Shown here piece by piece: positions 8,070 to 16,908 of a stretch of DNA of 64,000 nt. A model generated the notes under the pieces. It did not search any database, was not told the origin of the DNA, and saw only the letters and a program-made list of their open reading frames with translations. This DNA is from Roseobacter ponti (GTDB lineage: Bacteria > Pseudomonadota > Alphaproteobacteria > Rhodobacterales > Rhodobacteraceae): the NCBI RefSeq assembly GCF_012932215.1, contig NZ_CP048788.1, positions 3,782,001 to 3,846,000 on the forward strand, given 5' to 3'. The position numbers and the translations under genes were made by a program. The first letter of the stretch is position 1, and every line of letters begins with the position of its first letter.

Positions 8070-8939
8070 ATGATCGGTATTATCGGAATCATTACAATTT
8101 TCGTTATGGTTTTCGGTGGCTATCTGCTCGCCGGCGGCAAAATGGGAATTGTGCTGCAGGCGCTTCCCTTTGAGCTGATGATGATCGGCGGGGCGGCGAC
8201 CGGCGCGTTTCTGATCAGTAATGACAAATCGGCCATTAAACAAACCGCAAAAGATATCGCGCGGGTATTCAAAGGGCCGAAATGGAGCCACTCAGATTAC
8301 CGGGATCTTCTGTGCCTTCTGTTCGAACTGATCAGGCTGGCCCGCCAGAATCCGGTCGCAATCGAAGAGCACATCGAAGCGCCGAAAGACTCCGCAATAT
8401 TCTCGCGGTATCCTAAAATTCTTGGCGATGCCGAAGCTGTTGCGCTGATCTGCGACACTTTGAGATCGGCGTCGATGAATTATGATGATCCCCACCAGGT
8501 CGAAGAAGTACTGGAAAAACGCATCGACGCGAATTTGCACCATGCCCTGCATTCAAGCCATGCGCTTCAGTCCCTGGCGGACGGTCTGCCGGCTTTGGGT
8601 ATCGTTGCCGCAGTCCTTGGCATTATCAAGACAATGGGATCAATTGATCAGCCGCCTGAAGTTCTCGGCAAGCTCATTGGCGGCGCCCTCGTCGGTACGT
8701 TTCTGGGCGTCTTTCTTGCCTACTGTCTGGTCGGACCATTTGCTGCGAAAGTAAAAACAGTTACCGAGGATGACGGGCATTTTTACCAGCTGATCCGCGA
8801 AGTGCTGGTCGCAAATCTGCATGCGCACGCAACCAACATCTGCATTGAGGTTGGCCGGCAGAACACACCGTCTCATTGCCGCCCAAGTTTTTCGGAGCTT
8901 GAGGAAGCACTGAAAACCGTCAAGCAGAGCGCTGCATGA
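8070..8939 (+). CDS. motA: Flagellar stator protein MotA
   Basis: A 289-residue inner-membrane stator subunit that, with MotB, conducts protons and pushes on FliG. The start MIGIIGIITIFVMVFGGYLLAGG is the usual first helix. The conserved loop and third helix appear as DGLPALGIVAAVLGIIKTMG, including the essential Pro, followed by the fourth helix GGALVGTFLGVFLAYCLVGP. The cytoplasmic loop holds the charged residues (about 60-170). AGGGG precedes the ATG. Unusually, the next gene is not motB but a 757-residue periplasmic repeat protein whose ATG overlaps the motA stop (ATGA). Confidence 0.97.
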   Translation: MIGIIGIITIFVMVFGGYLLAGGKMGIVLQALPFELMMIGGAATGAFLISNDKSAIKQTAKDIARVFKGPKWSHSDYRDLLCLLFELIRLARQNPVAIEEHIEAPKDSAIFSRYPKILGDAEAVALICDTLRSASMNYDDPHQVEEVLEKRIDANLHHALHSSHALQSLADGLPALGIVAAVLGIIKTMGSIDQPPEVLGKLIGGALVGTFLGVFLAYCLVGPFAAKVKTVTEDDGHFYQLIREVLVANLHAHATNICIEVGRQNTPSHCRPSFSELEEALKTVKQSAA

Positions 8940-11209
8940 TATGGCGTCTTGTACTTTTCGCTCTGGTAACTTCAGGGCTGACGGTCTCGCACGCCAGCGC
9001 TGAGCCTGTGGTTGTACGAGCGGGAGAGCACAGCGACTTTACACGGGTTGTCATGCAGATCCCGCCCGCCGTCGGGTGGGAAATGACCCAGAATGCTGGT
9101 GAGACAATAATTTCGCTTAGGAATCACGGGGATGGCTTTGATGTAAGCTCAACCTTTGACATCATCCCGAGGACCCGGCTGGTTGGTATCTCCAGCACAC
9201 AGACTGACCTTTCCCTGATCCTCTCCTGCGACTGCGATGTACGCGGATATCGCGAACAGGCGGGGTATCTGATTTTTGATATCTACGACGGACCAGAAGT
9301 CGCCACGGGTATAGCAGGCCGGGACAAAACCCGCGAAACAGTTTCTGTTTCCTCGCCGCGGTCCGTTTCCCAATTCGGTTTCGGAGAGCTGTTATGGGCC
9401 GAAACCTTTTCACAACCCGGGCCCGGTTCGGACGATGCTCAGCCAATAACTGAGCCCGGAGCCATTGAACTTTCTCCACCAGCGCTTTCCGCGCCCGAGC
9501 AGATCGCGTTAAACCAGACCCGGGAAACACTGCTGCGAGGGATCAGTGACGCCATCGCGCGCAAGATACTTGATGCCCGCTCTCCTGAAAGTCCGGTCAC
9601 GGATATTTTAGCAGATGATACTTCTGAACCAGACATATTTGATTCGTCAGAAGAACGGGATCCACCCAAAGTTACCCGGCTTGGAAACCTGCGCGTTACC
9701 AGCAGCAATGATCAGCCCAACGCAGGTTTAGGCCCCGAACAGTTTTTGTCAGATATGCAATGTCCTGAACCGGATAAAACAGATCTGAATGCCTGGGGGA
9801 CACCCGGAGACTTGTTCGTTCAGTTATCCACTGTCAGAGTCGGCCTCTATCAGGACAACGGCCGGCTTGACCTCACACAGGCGCTGATCCTTGCCAGACT
9901 TTACGCATATATGGGGTTCGGAGCAGAGGCGAAAAGTATTCTGAGACTTGCTCCCGAATTGGAAAATTCGCACCCCGAGTTGTACGATATTGCCGATATC
10001 CTCGACTTTGGTCACGCCAGAAACCCCCGGGTACTCCATCTTTTTGCAGGATGCGGTCCCTCTACGGCGCTTTGGTCAGCGTTGTCGGCGGAATACCCCA
10101 CCGGTACTCAGAACATCGTTCCTGACAGGATCCTCGAAGCTTTGTTCGACCTGCCAGATCACCTCAAACCACTGATTGCGCCTGAAATCAGCGAACGTTT
10201 ACTGAGCATTGATGAAGAACAGGCTGCTGCAACTGCTCTCCGTCACATGGAGCAACTCAACCACGGTCCCGACAATCTGGCACCTCTGGTCTCGGCGAAA
10301 GTAGCGGCGTCAATGGGCGGGTCGGACGAGGCAGAAGACCTGCTCAGGCAGGCGGTAGCCGACAACAATGCGCAGTCGCCACAGGCAGTGTCTGATCTTG
10401 TCAACAAGCTCATCAGTGACGATCAGCCCGTTCCGGATGAGCTGGCCGGGCTGCTGGAAGCGTATGTTTTCGAAACGCGGGGGCTGGACATCTCCGCCTC
10501 GGTCGAAGCGAGCCATGCTTTGCGCCTCGCGCATTCAGGGCAGTTTGGTGAAGCGTTCCAGATCGTAAAGACATCCTCGGCGCTCACCGCTTACCCTGAG
10601 CGGCAAAATCTCACTGATCAGATGTTTACCGAACTGGCGGAAAAGGGCAACGAGCTTACTTTTCTAGAATACTTTTTCAGCGACTATCCTGACGACGGGG
10701 ACAACGTACGGTTATCTACGCAACTTTCCGTCGGACGTCGGTTACTCGAAGCCGGGTTTCCCAGTATCACCATGCAGGTTATCACAGGCAACCCTGACAG
10801 CCTCAGGACAACCGGACAGAGACTTCTCTATGCCGAAGCGTTGCTCGATACAGGCGAGCCTGCAAAGGCTCTATCTTTACTCAAAGAAATGACCGAAAAC
10901 GAGGCGCTTGCCCTGACTGCACGCGCTCAGATCGCACTGGAACAGTTCGGCGGTGCCGCGAAAACCTATGTCGAGCTGGGAGATCAGGGTTCAGCATCTC
11001 AGGCTGCATTTATGTCGCCGGACTGGCGTGAGTTGACTGATGAAGAAACACCTTTATTCGGACCGGTTGCTCAGGCTTCCGGCGAAGACGTCGCGCCAGT
11101 GGAGACCCGACCTGAAATGCTACGCGAAATTTCCGGTGCGATTGATTCAAGTGAAAATGCGCGCGCCACGCTTAACGCACTTCTGTCGGACCTGAATATC
11201 TCTGAGTAG
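8936..11209 (+). CDS. Large periplasmic helical-repeat protein of the flagellar operon (unknown)
   Basis: A 757-residue protein translationally coupled to motA by an ATGA overlap. Residues 1-22 form a signal peptide (ending SHASAEP). Residues about 23-120 are a beta-rich segment, VVVRAGEHSDFTRVVMQIP and LIFDIYDGP, resembling an AMIN-type domain. A low-complexity acidic/proline linker runs to about 260. The remainder is alpha-helical with repeated TPR-like motifs (ALILARLYAYMGFGAEAKSI, LLYAEALLDTGEPAKALSLL, TARAQIALEQFGGAAKTYVE). No catalytic motif is seen. Its place between motA and a flagellar transglycosylase points to a role in stator or rod passage through the wall; that is inference. It is more A+T-rich in the linker region. 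Confidence 0.8.
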   Translation: MIWRLVLFALVTSGLTVSHASAEPVVVRAGEHSDFTRVVMQIPPAVGWEMTQNAGETIISLRNHGDGFDVSSTFDIIPRTRLVGISSTQTDLSLILSCDCDVRGYREQAGYLIFDIYDGPEVATGIAGRDKTRETVSVSSPRSVSQFGFGELLWAETFSQPGPGSDDAQPITEPGAIELSPPALSAPEQIALNQTRETLLRGISDAIARKILDARSPESPVTDILADDTSEPDIFDSSEERDPPKVTRLGNLRVTSSNDQPNAGLGPEQFLSDMQCPEPDKTDLNAWGTPGDLFVQLSTVRVGLYQDNGRLDLTQALILARLYAYMGFGAEAKSILRLAPELENSHPELYDIADILDFGHARNPRVLHLFAGCGPSTALWSALSAEYPTGTQNIVPDRILEALFDLPDHLKPLIAPEISERLLSIDEEQAAATALRHMEQLNHGPDNLAPLVSAKVAASMGGSDEAEDLLRQAVADNNAQSPQAVSDLVNKLISDDQPVPDELAGLLEAYVFETRGLDISASVEASHALRLAHSGQFGEAFQIVKTSSALTAYPERQNLTDQMFTELAEKGNELTFLEYFFSDYPDDGDNVRLSTQLSVGRRLLEAGFPSITMQVITGNPDSLRTTGQRLLYAEALLDTGEPAKALSLLKEMTENEALALTARAQIALEQFGGAAKTYVELGDQGSASQAAFMSPDWRELTDEETPLFGPVAQASGEDVAPVETRPEMLREISGAIDSSENARATLNALLSDLNISE

Positions 11210-11296
11210 GAGCAGTTCCGGACTGCCGGTTACATAAAATAAACTTTGCATTGCTAGGGTTTATCCATCCGCAGAACGCGGTTTTCAGGAGCTGCC

Positions 11297-11992
11297 ATGA
11301 AATTTCCTCTTGGAGCAATTGTTGTTCTGATCTTTGTTGTCTCACTCGATGTGAGAGCATTGTCCGCATTTCAGATGGCCCCGGGGAAAAGTGCGGGCGC
11401 AATATGCGATGAGGCTGCTGCGATTGCAGCACGCGAAACAGGTGTGCCCCTGCGCATCCTTAAGGCTCTGACGCGAATGGAAACGGGCAGAAACGTTGCG
11501 GGAAGTATGGCTCCATGGCCATGGGCTCTCAACGTAGAGGGAAAAGGATTCTGGTTCAGCAGCGAATCTGAAACCCTTTCCCATTTGCGGAACACTCTGA
11601 AAAACGGGTCCGGGTCGGTGGACGTCGGCTGCTTCCAGGTAAATCTCCGCTGGCACGGAATGGCTTTCAGTTCGCTTGAAGAAATGCTCGACCCAACAAA
11701 AAACGCAATATACGCAGCATCTTTTCTGTCAGATCTCTACACTGAAACGCGCGACTGGCATGCTGCCGTTGGCATGTATCATTCCCGGACAAGAAAACAT
11801 GCGACGCGTTATCTGTCTCGTTTCAGGGGCATTCTTGCAGAGATGAGGGACGGGACCCGGGCACCTCCTACGCCGTCTCCGGTTCTCAGAAAAAATTCGT
11901 TCCCACTGCTCCGAACCTCCGACAGCAAAACAGCGATGGGATCACTTGTTCCTCTGAGCAACGTCACGGGCCCCGGCCTGTTCTCAAACTGA
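11297..11992 (+). CDS. Flagellar-cluster lytic transglycosylase (SLT domain, SltF-like)
   Basis: A 231-residue secreted protein with a signal peptide (about 1-22) and an SLT-type lysozyme-like domain (about 35-180). The catalytic Glu is probably Glu62 in KALTRMETGRN, and the downstream family motif appears as VDVGCFQVNLRWHG, with the later AVGMYHSRT. Such enzymes open the peptidoglycan for the rod in Rhodobacteraceae (SltF of Rhodobacter). The C-terminal 50 residues are Pro/Ser-rich and unstructured. It precedes flhA by 16 bases. The substrate glycan and exact role are inferred from family and context. Confidence 0.85.
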   Translation: MKFPLGAIVVLIFVVSLDVRALSAFQMAPGKSAGAICDEAAAIAARETGVPLRILKALTRMETGRNVAGSMAPWPWALNVEGKGFWFSSESETLSHLRNTLKNGSGSVDVGCFQVNLRWHGMAFSSLEEMLDPTKNAIYAASFLSDLYTETRDWHAAVGMYHSRTRKHATRYLSRFRGILAEMRDGTRAPPTPSPVLRKNSFPLLRTSDSKTAMGSLVPLSNVTGPGLFSN

Positions 11993-12008
11993 TTGTGGTG
12001 CCGTACTC

Positions 12009-14093
12009 TTGAAAAATCTCAGTGTAAAAGCTTTCCTCAACCCGACAATTATGCTCGCCGTCGCGCTGATGGCCGTTATTGTCATGATGATCCTGCCAAT
12101 GCCGGCATGGATCCTGGACACCGGGCTCGCCGCATCTTTTGCCCTCGCGATTCTTATCTTTACGGTGACGCTATTTATCGAAAGACCGCTCGATTTTTCC
12201 GCCTTTCCGACAATTCTGCTTGCGTCTTTGATGCTGCGCCTGTCGCTGAACGTGTCCTCCACAAAGCTGATCATTGGCGAGGGGCATACCGGAACAGATG
12301 CCGCCGGCGAGGTAATCGAAGGATTTGCAAACTTCGTGATGGGCGGAAGTATTTTTCTGGGACTGGTCGTCTTTTGCGTTCTTCTGATCGTCAATTTTAT
12401 GGTCATTACAAAGGGCGCAGCACGGATGGCCGAAGTTGGTGCCAGATTTGCGCTCGACGGAATGCCGGGAAAACAACTGGCCATTGACAGCGACATGTCA
12501 GCCGGTGCGATCAGCCATACCGAAGCAAAAGAGCGTCGCGAACGCGAGCAACAGGAAACAACTTTTTTCGGATCGCTGGATGGTGCGTCAAAATTCGTGA
12601 AGGGAGATGCGGTTGCAGGGCTTCTGATCACTCTTCTGAACCTTGTCGCAGGCCTGATCATGGGTGTTGCCGTTCACGGCATGCCGATCGGTCAGGCTTT
12701 TGAGACTTATGCAATTCTGACGGTGGGCGACGGCCTTGTGTCGCAGATCCCCGCCGTCATTATTTCGATTGCTTCGGCTCTGTTGCTTGCACGTGGCGGC
12801 GCTCAGGGCGCGACAGATCTTGCCGTCTTCAGCCAGCTTGGCAAACATCCCGCAGCGCTCGCAACCGTCGCAGGTTTAATGTTCGTCTTTGCACTCTTTC
12901 CAGGGCTTCCTTTTCTGCCATTTGTAACAGGTGGCGCCTTGCTTGCCTCTGCTGCTTTCTGGCTGCACCGGAAGTCGAAGGCTCTGAAACCGGTTGTCGA
13001 TGCCGATCAGCAGGATATCACCCTTCCCAAAGAGCGGCCCCTTGGCGACATTCTGGAAATCGATGACGTTCACGTCGAATTTGCGACCGATCTGGTCAAT
13101 ATGGTTCTTGATCCGGGCACCGGACTTGATGCCCGGATTGCCAATATGCGCACCCATGTCGCTTCGGTTTACGGACTGATACTGCCAGAAATCCGTCTTA
13201 CGGATGATGCGACACTGCCATCCGGAACCTACGTGCTCAAGGTTCATGGAGTCGAGCAGGCGCGTGCGATTCTGAAATCCGATCAGATCCTCGCCCTGAT
13301 ACCAGACAGTAACGCCGCATTGCCCGACGGGACGGACACGATGGAGCCTGTTTACGGGGCGCCGGCGCGATGGATCAGCAGCCGCGATCAGGAAACCGCT
13401 GCTCTTGACGGGCTCACGCTCGTAACGCCTGCTGAAATCCTGGCGACCCATCTGCTTGAGACCATCAAGAGAAACTTCAGCCGTCTGCTTACGCTCAAAT
13501 CCCTTCGCAGGCTTCTGGCCGAGATGGTGAACATCTCCGATCCCAGGCGCGCTGAAGCGAACCGTAAACTGATTGACGAAATGGTGCCGGACAAAGTGCC
13601 CGTAGATATCCTGCACGCCGTTCTGCGACTGTTGCTGGATGAGCAGGTCTCCATCAGGAACATGCCAATGATCCTTGAGGCAATCGCAGAAGCCCGCGCT
13701 CATAATGCACAGCCCGAAGCCATATGCGAACACGTGAGGCAACGGCTGGGTTTTCAACTGGTCGCCGAAATGCGGCGCGCGGACGGGACACTGCCGCTCG
13801 TTCAGCTCGCCCCGGAGTGGGAGGATGCCTTCAACACTTATCAGGTGGATGCCGATAACGGGCTTGATATCGCCCTGCCGCCGGAACTCTTTAATCAGCT
13901 TGCTGAAAACATGTCTTCAAAACTGCAGGATGCCAACAGAAACGGTATTAATGCAGCGATTGTCACGAATACACGCCGGCGCCGGTTCCTCAAAACAGTG
14001 ATGCGGGCCAAGGGCATTTCAAATCCGGTGTTCTCATTTGAGGAAATCGGGCTCGATGCCAGACCGTCACTTGTTGGCGTTGTGGCCGCATGA
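12009..14093 (+). CDS. flhA: Flagellar export protein FlhA
   Basis: A 694-residue protein of the type III export apparatus. The first about 330 residues hold the multiple membrane helices and the FHIPEP-family signature (LMLRLSLNVSSTKLIIGEG), followed by VMGGSIFLGLVVFCVLLIVN and GAARMAEVGARFALDGMPGK. The C-terminal cytoplasmic domain (about 340-694) forms the nonameric docking ring for substrates and chaperones. Translation probably starts at a TTG (12009), because no ATG or GTG occurs in frame upstream of the first helix; an ATG at 12051 would cut into the helix leader. Its stop overlaps fliR (ATGA). Confidence 0.96.
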   Translation: MKNLSVKAFLNPTIMLAVALMAVIVMMILPMPAWILDTGLAASFALAILIFTVTLFIERPLDFSAFPTILLASLMLRLSLNVSSTKLIIGEGHTGTDAAGEVIEGFANFVMGGSIFLGLVVFCVLLIVNFMVITKGAARMAEVGARFALDGMPGKQLAIDSDMSAGAISHTEAKERREREQQETTFFGSLDGASKFVKGDAVAGLLITLLNLVAGLIMGVAVHGMPIGQAFETYAILTVGDGLVSQIPAVIISIASALLLARGGAQGATDLAVFSQLGKHPAALATVAGLMFVFALFPGLPFLPFVTGGALLASAAFWLHRKSKALKPVVDADQQDITLPKERPLGDILEIDDVHVEFATDLVNMVLDPGTGLDARIANMRTHVASVYGLILPEIRLTDDATLPSGTYVLKVHGVEQARAILKSDQILALIPDSNAALPDGTDTMEPVYGAPARWISSRDQETAALDGLTLVTPAEILATHLLETIKRNFSRLLTLKSLRRLLAEMVNISDPRRAEANRKLIDEMVPDKVPVDILHAVLRLLLDEQVSIRNMPMILEAIAEARAHNAQPEAICEHVRQRLGFQLVAEMRRADGTLPLVQLAPEWEDAFNTYQVDADNGLDIALPPELFNQLAENMSSKLQDANRNGINAAIVTNTRRRRFLKTVMRAKGISNPVFSFEEIGLDARPSLVGVVAA

Positions 14094-14860
14094 CCACTCT
14101 CGACGGGCTCATGCCTCTGCTCAACGACACTTTGATGCACGGTTTCATTGTATTTCTTCGCGTCGCAGCCCTGGCATCAATGCTGCCTGCATTTGGAGAG
14201 CAATCCGTTCCTGCACGCATCAAGCTTGCAGTTGCCATTGCATTTACTGCGGTCATTGCGCCGGCGGTGCCGGTTGCAGCACGTCCCGACGACGCAGGCG
14301 GCGTCGTTCTTTTTATTCTGACCGAGATTATTGCAGGGCTCGCGCTGGGTCTGGGCATTCGCCTTTTTGTCCTTGCTCTCCAGACAGCGGGCTCAATTGC
14401 CGCACAGTCAACGTCACTGTCACAGGTGCTCGGTGGCGCGGCCGTGGATCCCATGCCTGCGATGGGCTACATTCTTATCATTGGCGGGCTCGCGCTGGCC
14501 GTTATGGCCGGTCTGCATGTAAAGGCCGCGCAACTCATTATTCTGTCTTATGACTTTCTGCCGTCGGGAAGGTTTGCCGGCGGTGCCGATGTGGCGGAAT
14601 GGGGTGTTCGTCAGGTCGCACAGGCTTTTTCTCTCGCCTTCACGCTCGCGGCACCATTTGTCATCCTTTCTGTTCTCTATAATTTTGCGCTCGGCGCTAT
14701 CAACAAAGCGATGCCACAGCTGATGGTTGCTTTCGTTGGCGCGCCGGTGATTACCGCCGGTGGGCTGTTTCTTCTGCTCGTCTCTGCGCCATCAATCCTT
14801 GCTGTCTGGTTACAGTCGCTGGACGTGTTCATGCGGACGCCGTTCGGAGGCGGGCCATGA
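14090..14860 (+). CDS. fliR: Flagellar export gate protein FliR
   Basis: A 256-residue polytopic membrane protein of the FliPQR gate. The N-terminus has the family pattern FIVFLRVAALASMLPAFGEQ followed by VPARIKLAVAIAFTAVIAP. Further helices include EIIAGLALGLGIRLFVLALQTAG with the IAAQSTSLSQVL motif, and a C-terminal GAINKAMPQLMVAFVGAPV. Length is typical (about 255-260). It is coupled to flhA and flhB by four-base ATGA overlaps at both ends, the usual flhA-fliR-flhB arrangement of alphaproteobacteria. Confidence 0.96.
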   Translation: MTTLDGLMPLLNDTLMHGFIVFLRVAALASMLPAFGEQSVPARIKLAVAIAFTAVIAPAVPVAARPDDAGGVVLFILTEIIAGLALGLGIRLFVLALQTAGSIAAQSTSLSQVLGGAAVDPMPAMGYILIIGGLALAVMAGLHVKAAQLIILSYDFLPSGRFAGGADVAEWGVRQVAQAFSLAFTLAAPFVILSVLYNFALGAINKAMPQLMVAFVGAPVITAGGLFLLLVSAPSILAVWLQSLDVFMRTPFGGGP

Positions 14861-15945
14861 GCGATAAGGATGACAGCAGCGATAAGTCGTTTGATGCAAC
14901 CCCGCAAAAGCTACTGGATGCCCGGAAGAAAGGCGAATTTGCCAGATCTGCTGAGCTGCTCACCGCGGCAGGGTATTCGGGACTGCTGATCGGATTACTT
15001 GTCTCGGGTTTTTCCGCGCTGACTGCTTTCAGTGAAACTCTGATGATCATCATCGACCAGCCGGACGCCCTTGCGACGTTATTTTTTTCAGGTGCCGCAG
15101 GCCCTGCAGCCGGCGGTCTGATGGCATCACTGGCCGGAGCGATTACACCGGTGTTCGCATTCCCGGCTCTGGCCGTTTTACTGTCTCTGTTTGCTCTCCG
15201 GGGCATTGTGTTTGCTCCTGAGAAGATAAAACCGAAGTTATCAAAAATCTCACCGCTGCAGAACGCTAAGAATAAATTTGGCAGAACCGGTCTGTTTCAG
15301 TTCACAGTGAGCACGGTCAAGCTGACGGTATATTCCGTTTGTCTGGGGGTTTTTCTCAACCTGCGCCTTGATGATATGGTTCAGGCGATCCATTCAAATC
15401 CTTTTGCAATCGTCGCACTGCTATCGGAGGTCTGCCTCTCTTTTCTGGTTGTGGTCGTGGTTGTGTCGGGCGTGATCGGCGTGATTGACGCGGTCTGGCA
15501 GCATTTTGAACACCTGCGCAAAAACCGTATGTCGCGCAAAGAAGTTATGGATGAGGCAAAAAACAGTGAAGGCGACCCGCATGTCAAACAGGAGCGCCGG
15601 AAACGCGCTCAGACATTCGCCGCATCGCAGATGATGGCGGACGTGCCAGCAGCAGATGTAATCATCGTGAATCCCACGCATTATGCCGTAGCCCTCAGAT
15701 GGGACAAAGAGAAAGGCCGCGCACCGGTTTGTGTTGCCAAGGGTGTGGATGAGATCGCAAAAACCATCCGAGAGATTGCACGGGAGAACGATGTGCCGAT
15801 CCATAGTAATCCGCCAACGGCACGCGCGCTTTATGCGACCACAGAAATCGATCAGGAAATCGCGCCCGAGCACTATAAAGCCGTCGCAGCCGCAATCCGC
15901 TTCGCCGAAGCGATGCGACGTCGTTCAAAGGAGAAATTTGTATGA
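14857..15945 (+). CDS. flhB: Flagellar export switch protein FlhB
   Basis: A 362-residue export-gate protein that switches substrate class from rod/hook to filament. The start KSFDATPQKLLDARKKGEFARS is the standard FlhB opening. Four membrane helices occupy about residues 30-220. The autocleavage motif Asn-Pro-Thr-His is present at residues 272-275 within VIIVNPTHYAVALRW. The linker and the FlhB-C domain (about 225-350) are full length, including the PPTARALYATTEIDQEI region. It overlaps fliR and the next gene by ATGA on both sides. FliK, its length-sensing partner, is encoded at 26913-28298. Confidence 0.98.
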   Translation: MSDKDDSSDKSFDATPQKLLDARKKGEFARSAELLTAAGYSGLLIGLLVSGFSALTAFSETLMIIIDQPDALATLFFSGAAGPAAGGLMASLAGAITPVFAFPALAVLLSLFALRGIVFAPEKIKPKLSKISPLQNAKNKFGRTGLFQFTVSTVKLTVYSVCLGVFLNLRLDDMVQAIHSNPFAIVALLSEVCLSFLVVVVVVSGVIGVIDAVWQHFEHLRKNRMSRKEVMDEAKNSEGDPHVKQERRKRAQTFAASQMMADVPAADVIIVNPTHYAVALRWDKEKGRAPVCVAKGVDEIAKTIREIARENDVPIHSNPPTARALYATTEIDQEIAPEHYKAVAAAIRFAEAMRRRSKEKFV

Positions 15946-16361
15946 CCTCCGACAAGCTGCCCGGACTGCAAAGGATCGTGGAGACCAGGTACATGATCCA
16001 GCGACGGGAACTGTCGGTATTACTTGCAAAAGAAGGCGCGCTCAGGGCTGAACTGATGAAGCTCGATGAGTACGCCCGCGCCCCGACCAGTGATGATGCA
16101 GGTTCCATGCGGGCAATCGGCGCAGATGTGATCTGGAAATCATGGGTTGGCCGAAAGAAAACACAGCTTAACATTCAGCTGGCGCGAATTCTCGCACAGA
16201 AGGATCATCATCTCAGACAGGTCAGGAAAGCATATGGAAAAGTGCTCGTCGTCTCAGAGCTCTCGGATCGGGACAAACAGAAAACCCGAAAACGCCGTAG
16301 TGAAGCACAGCTCAGAGCAGCGATTGAAATGTCGGTGAACAAACGGTTTAACAGCTGCTGA
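15942..16361 (+). CDS. FliJ-sized helical protein at the end of the flhB operon (unknown)
   Basis: A 139-residue, highly charged, probably all-helical protein whose ATG overlaps the flhB stop (ATGA). Long helices are suggested by VETRYMIQRRELSVLLAKEG and QLARILAQKDHHLRQVRKAY; the C-terminus is strongly basic (DRDKQKTRKRRSEAQ). Size, charge and coiled-coil character are those of the export chaperone FliJ, otherwise absent from the window, but there is no sequence signature to prove it. It ends at a convergent junction 43 bases from the second fliL. The call as a flagellar protein rests on operon context. Confidence 0.65.
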   Translation: MTSDKLPGLQRIVETRYMIQRRELSVLLAKEGALRAELMKLDEYARAPTSDDAGSMRAIGADVIWKSWVGRKKTQLNIQLARILAQKDHHLRQVRKAYGKVLVVSELSDRDKQKTRKRRSEAQLRAAIEMSVNKRFNSC

Positions 16362-16404
16362 AGCTCAGCCACAACCGCCTTTTCGCCTTTTGAGGGGGTG
16401 CGTT

Positions 16405-16896
16405 TCAGTAATCCTGACGGGCAATTTCAGAGATCAGGACGTCACTGACGATCTCCTTTCCAATTGTCTTCCTGCCGACTTCACGCAGGCTCCGTCGCAG
16501 GATGTCCAGGTTGGAGTTGTCAGTAAAGTGACCATCAAAACCGCCAATGTTCGAAAAATCGAAAAGGGCACGCAAAAACGCATCCCTCAGTCTGGGCTCG
16601 GTATCGTAGATTACGTCACCTTTCCCTTCTGCCACCTCGATGCTCAGCGACAGAACAACCATGGACGATATCCGGTTTTCCTGAACAATCGGCACGACAA
16701 ACTGATTGCTGAGCTTTACGTATTCCTTGTTTATTTTTTTGTCAGCGCTCTTCTCGTCCTTCATTTCTTCGACAGAAGCATCCGACGGTTCTTTGTCTGC
16801 GGTTTTTTCATCAGGCGCCGGGCGCAGAAAAAGCCCGGCACCGACACCTGCACCAGAGCCGATGAGAAGCAGAATAAGCGGTAAAAGAAATTTCAT
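16405..16896 (-). CDS. FliL-family protein (copy 2)
   Basis: A 163-residue bitopic protein at the end of the flgB-to-flgH operon. One N-terminal helix (FLLPLILLLIGSGAGVGAGLFL, about residues 3-24) precedes an acidic Lys/Glu/Asp linker (about 28-60) and a FliL-like periplasmic domain: QFVVPIVQENRISSMVVLSL, VYDTEPRLRDAFLRAL-like region and SLREVGRKTIGKEIVSDVLI. A fliL directly after flgH is the rhizobial arrangement (flgH-fliL-fliP). It is clearly different from the fliL at 6523-7008, so the two are paralogues rather than a recent duplicate. Confidence 0.8.
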   Translation of the reverse strand: MKFLLPLILLLIGSGAGVGAGLFLRPAPDEKTADKEPSDASVEEMKDEKSADKKINKEYVKLSNQFVVPIVQENRISSMVVLSLSIEVAEGKGDVIYDTEPRLRDAFLRALFDFSNIGGFDGHFTDNSNLDILRRSLREVGRKTIGKEIVSDVLISEIARQDY

Positions 16897-16908
16897 AATC
16901 TGCCTCCT

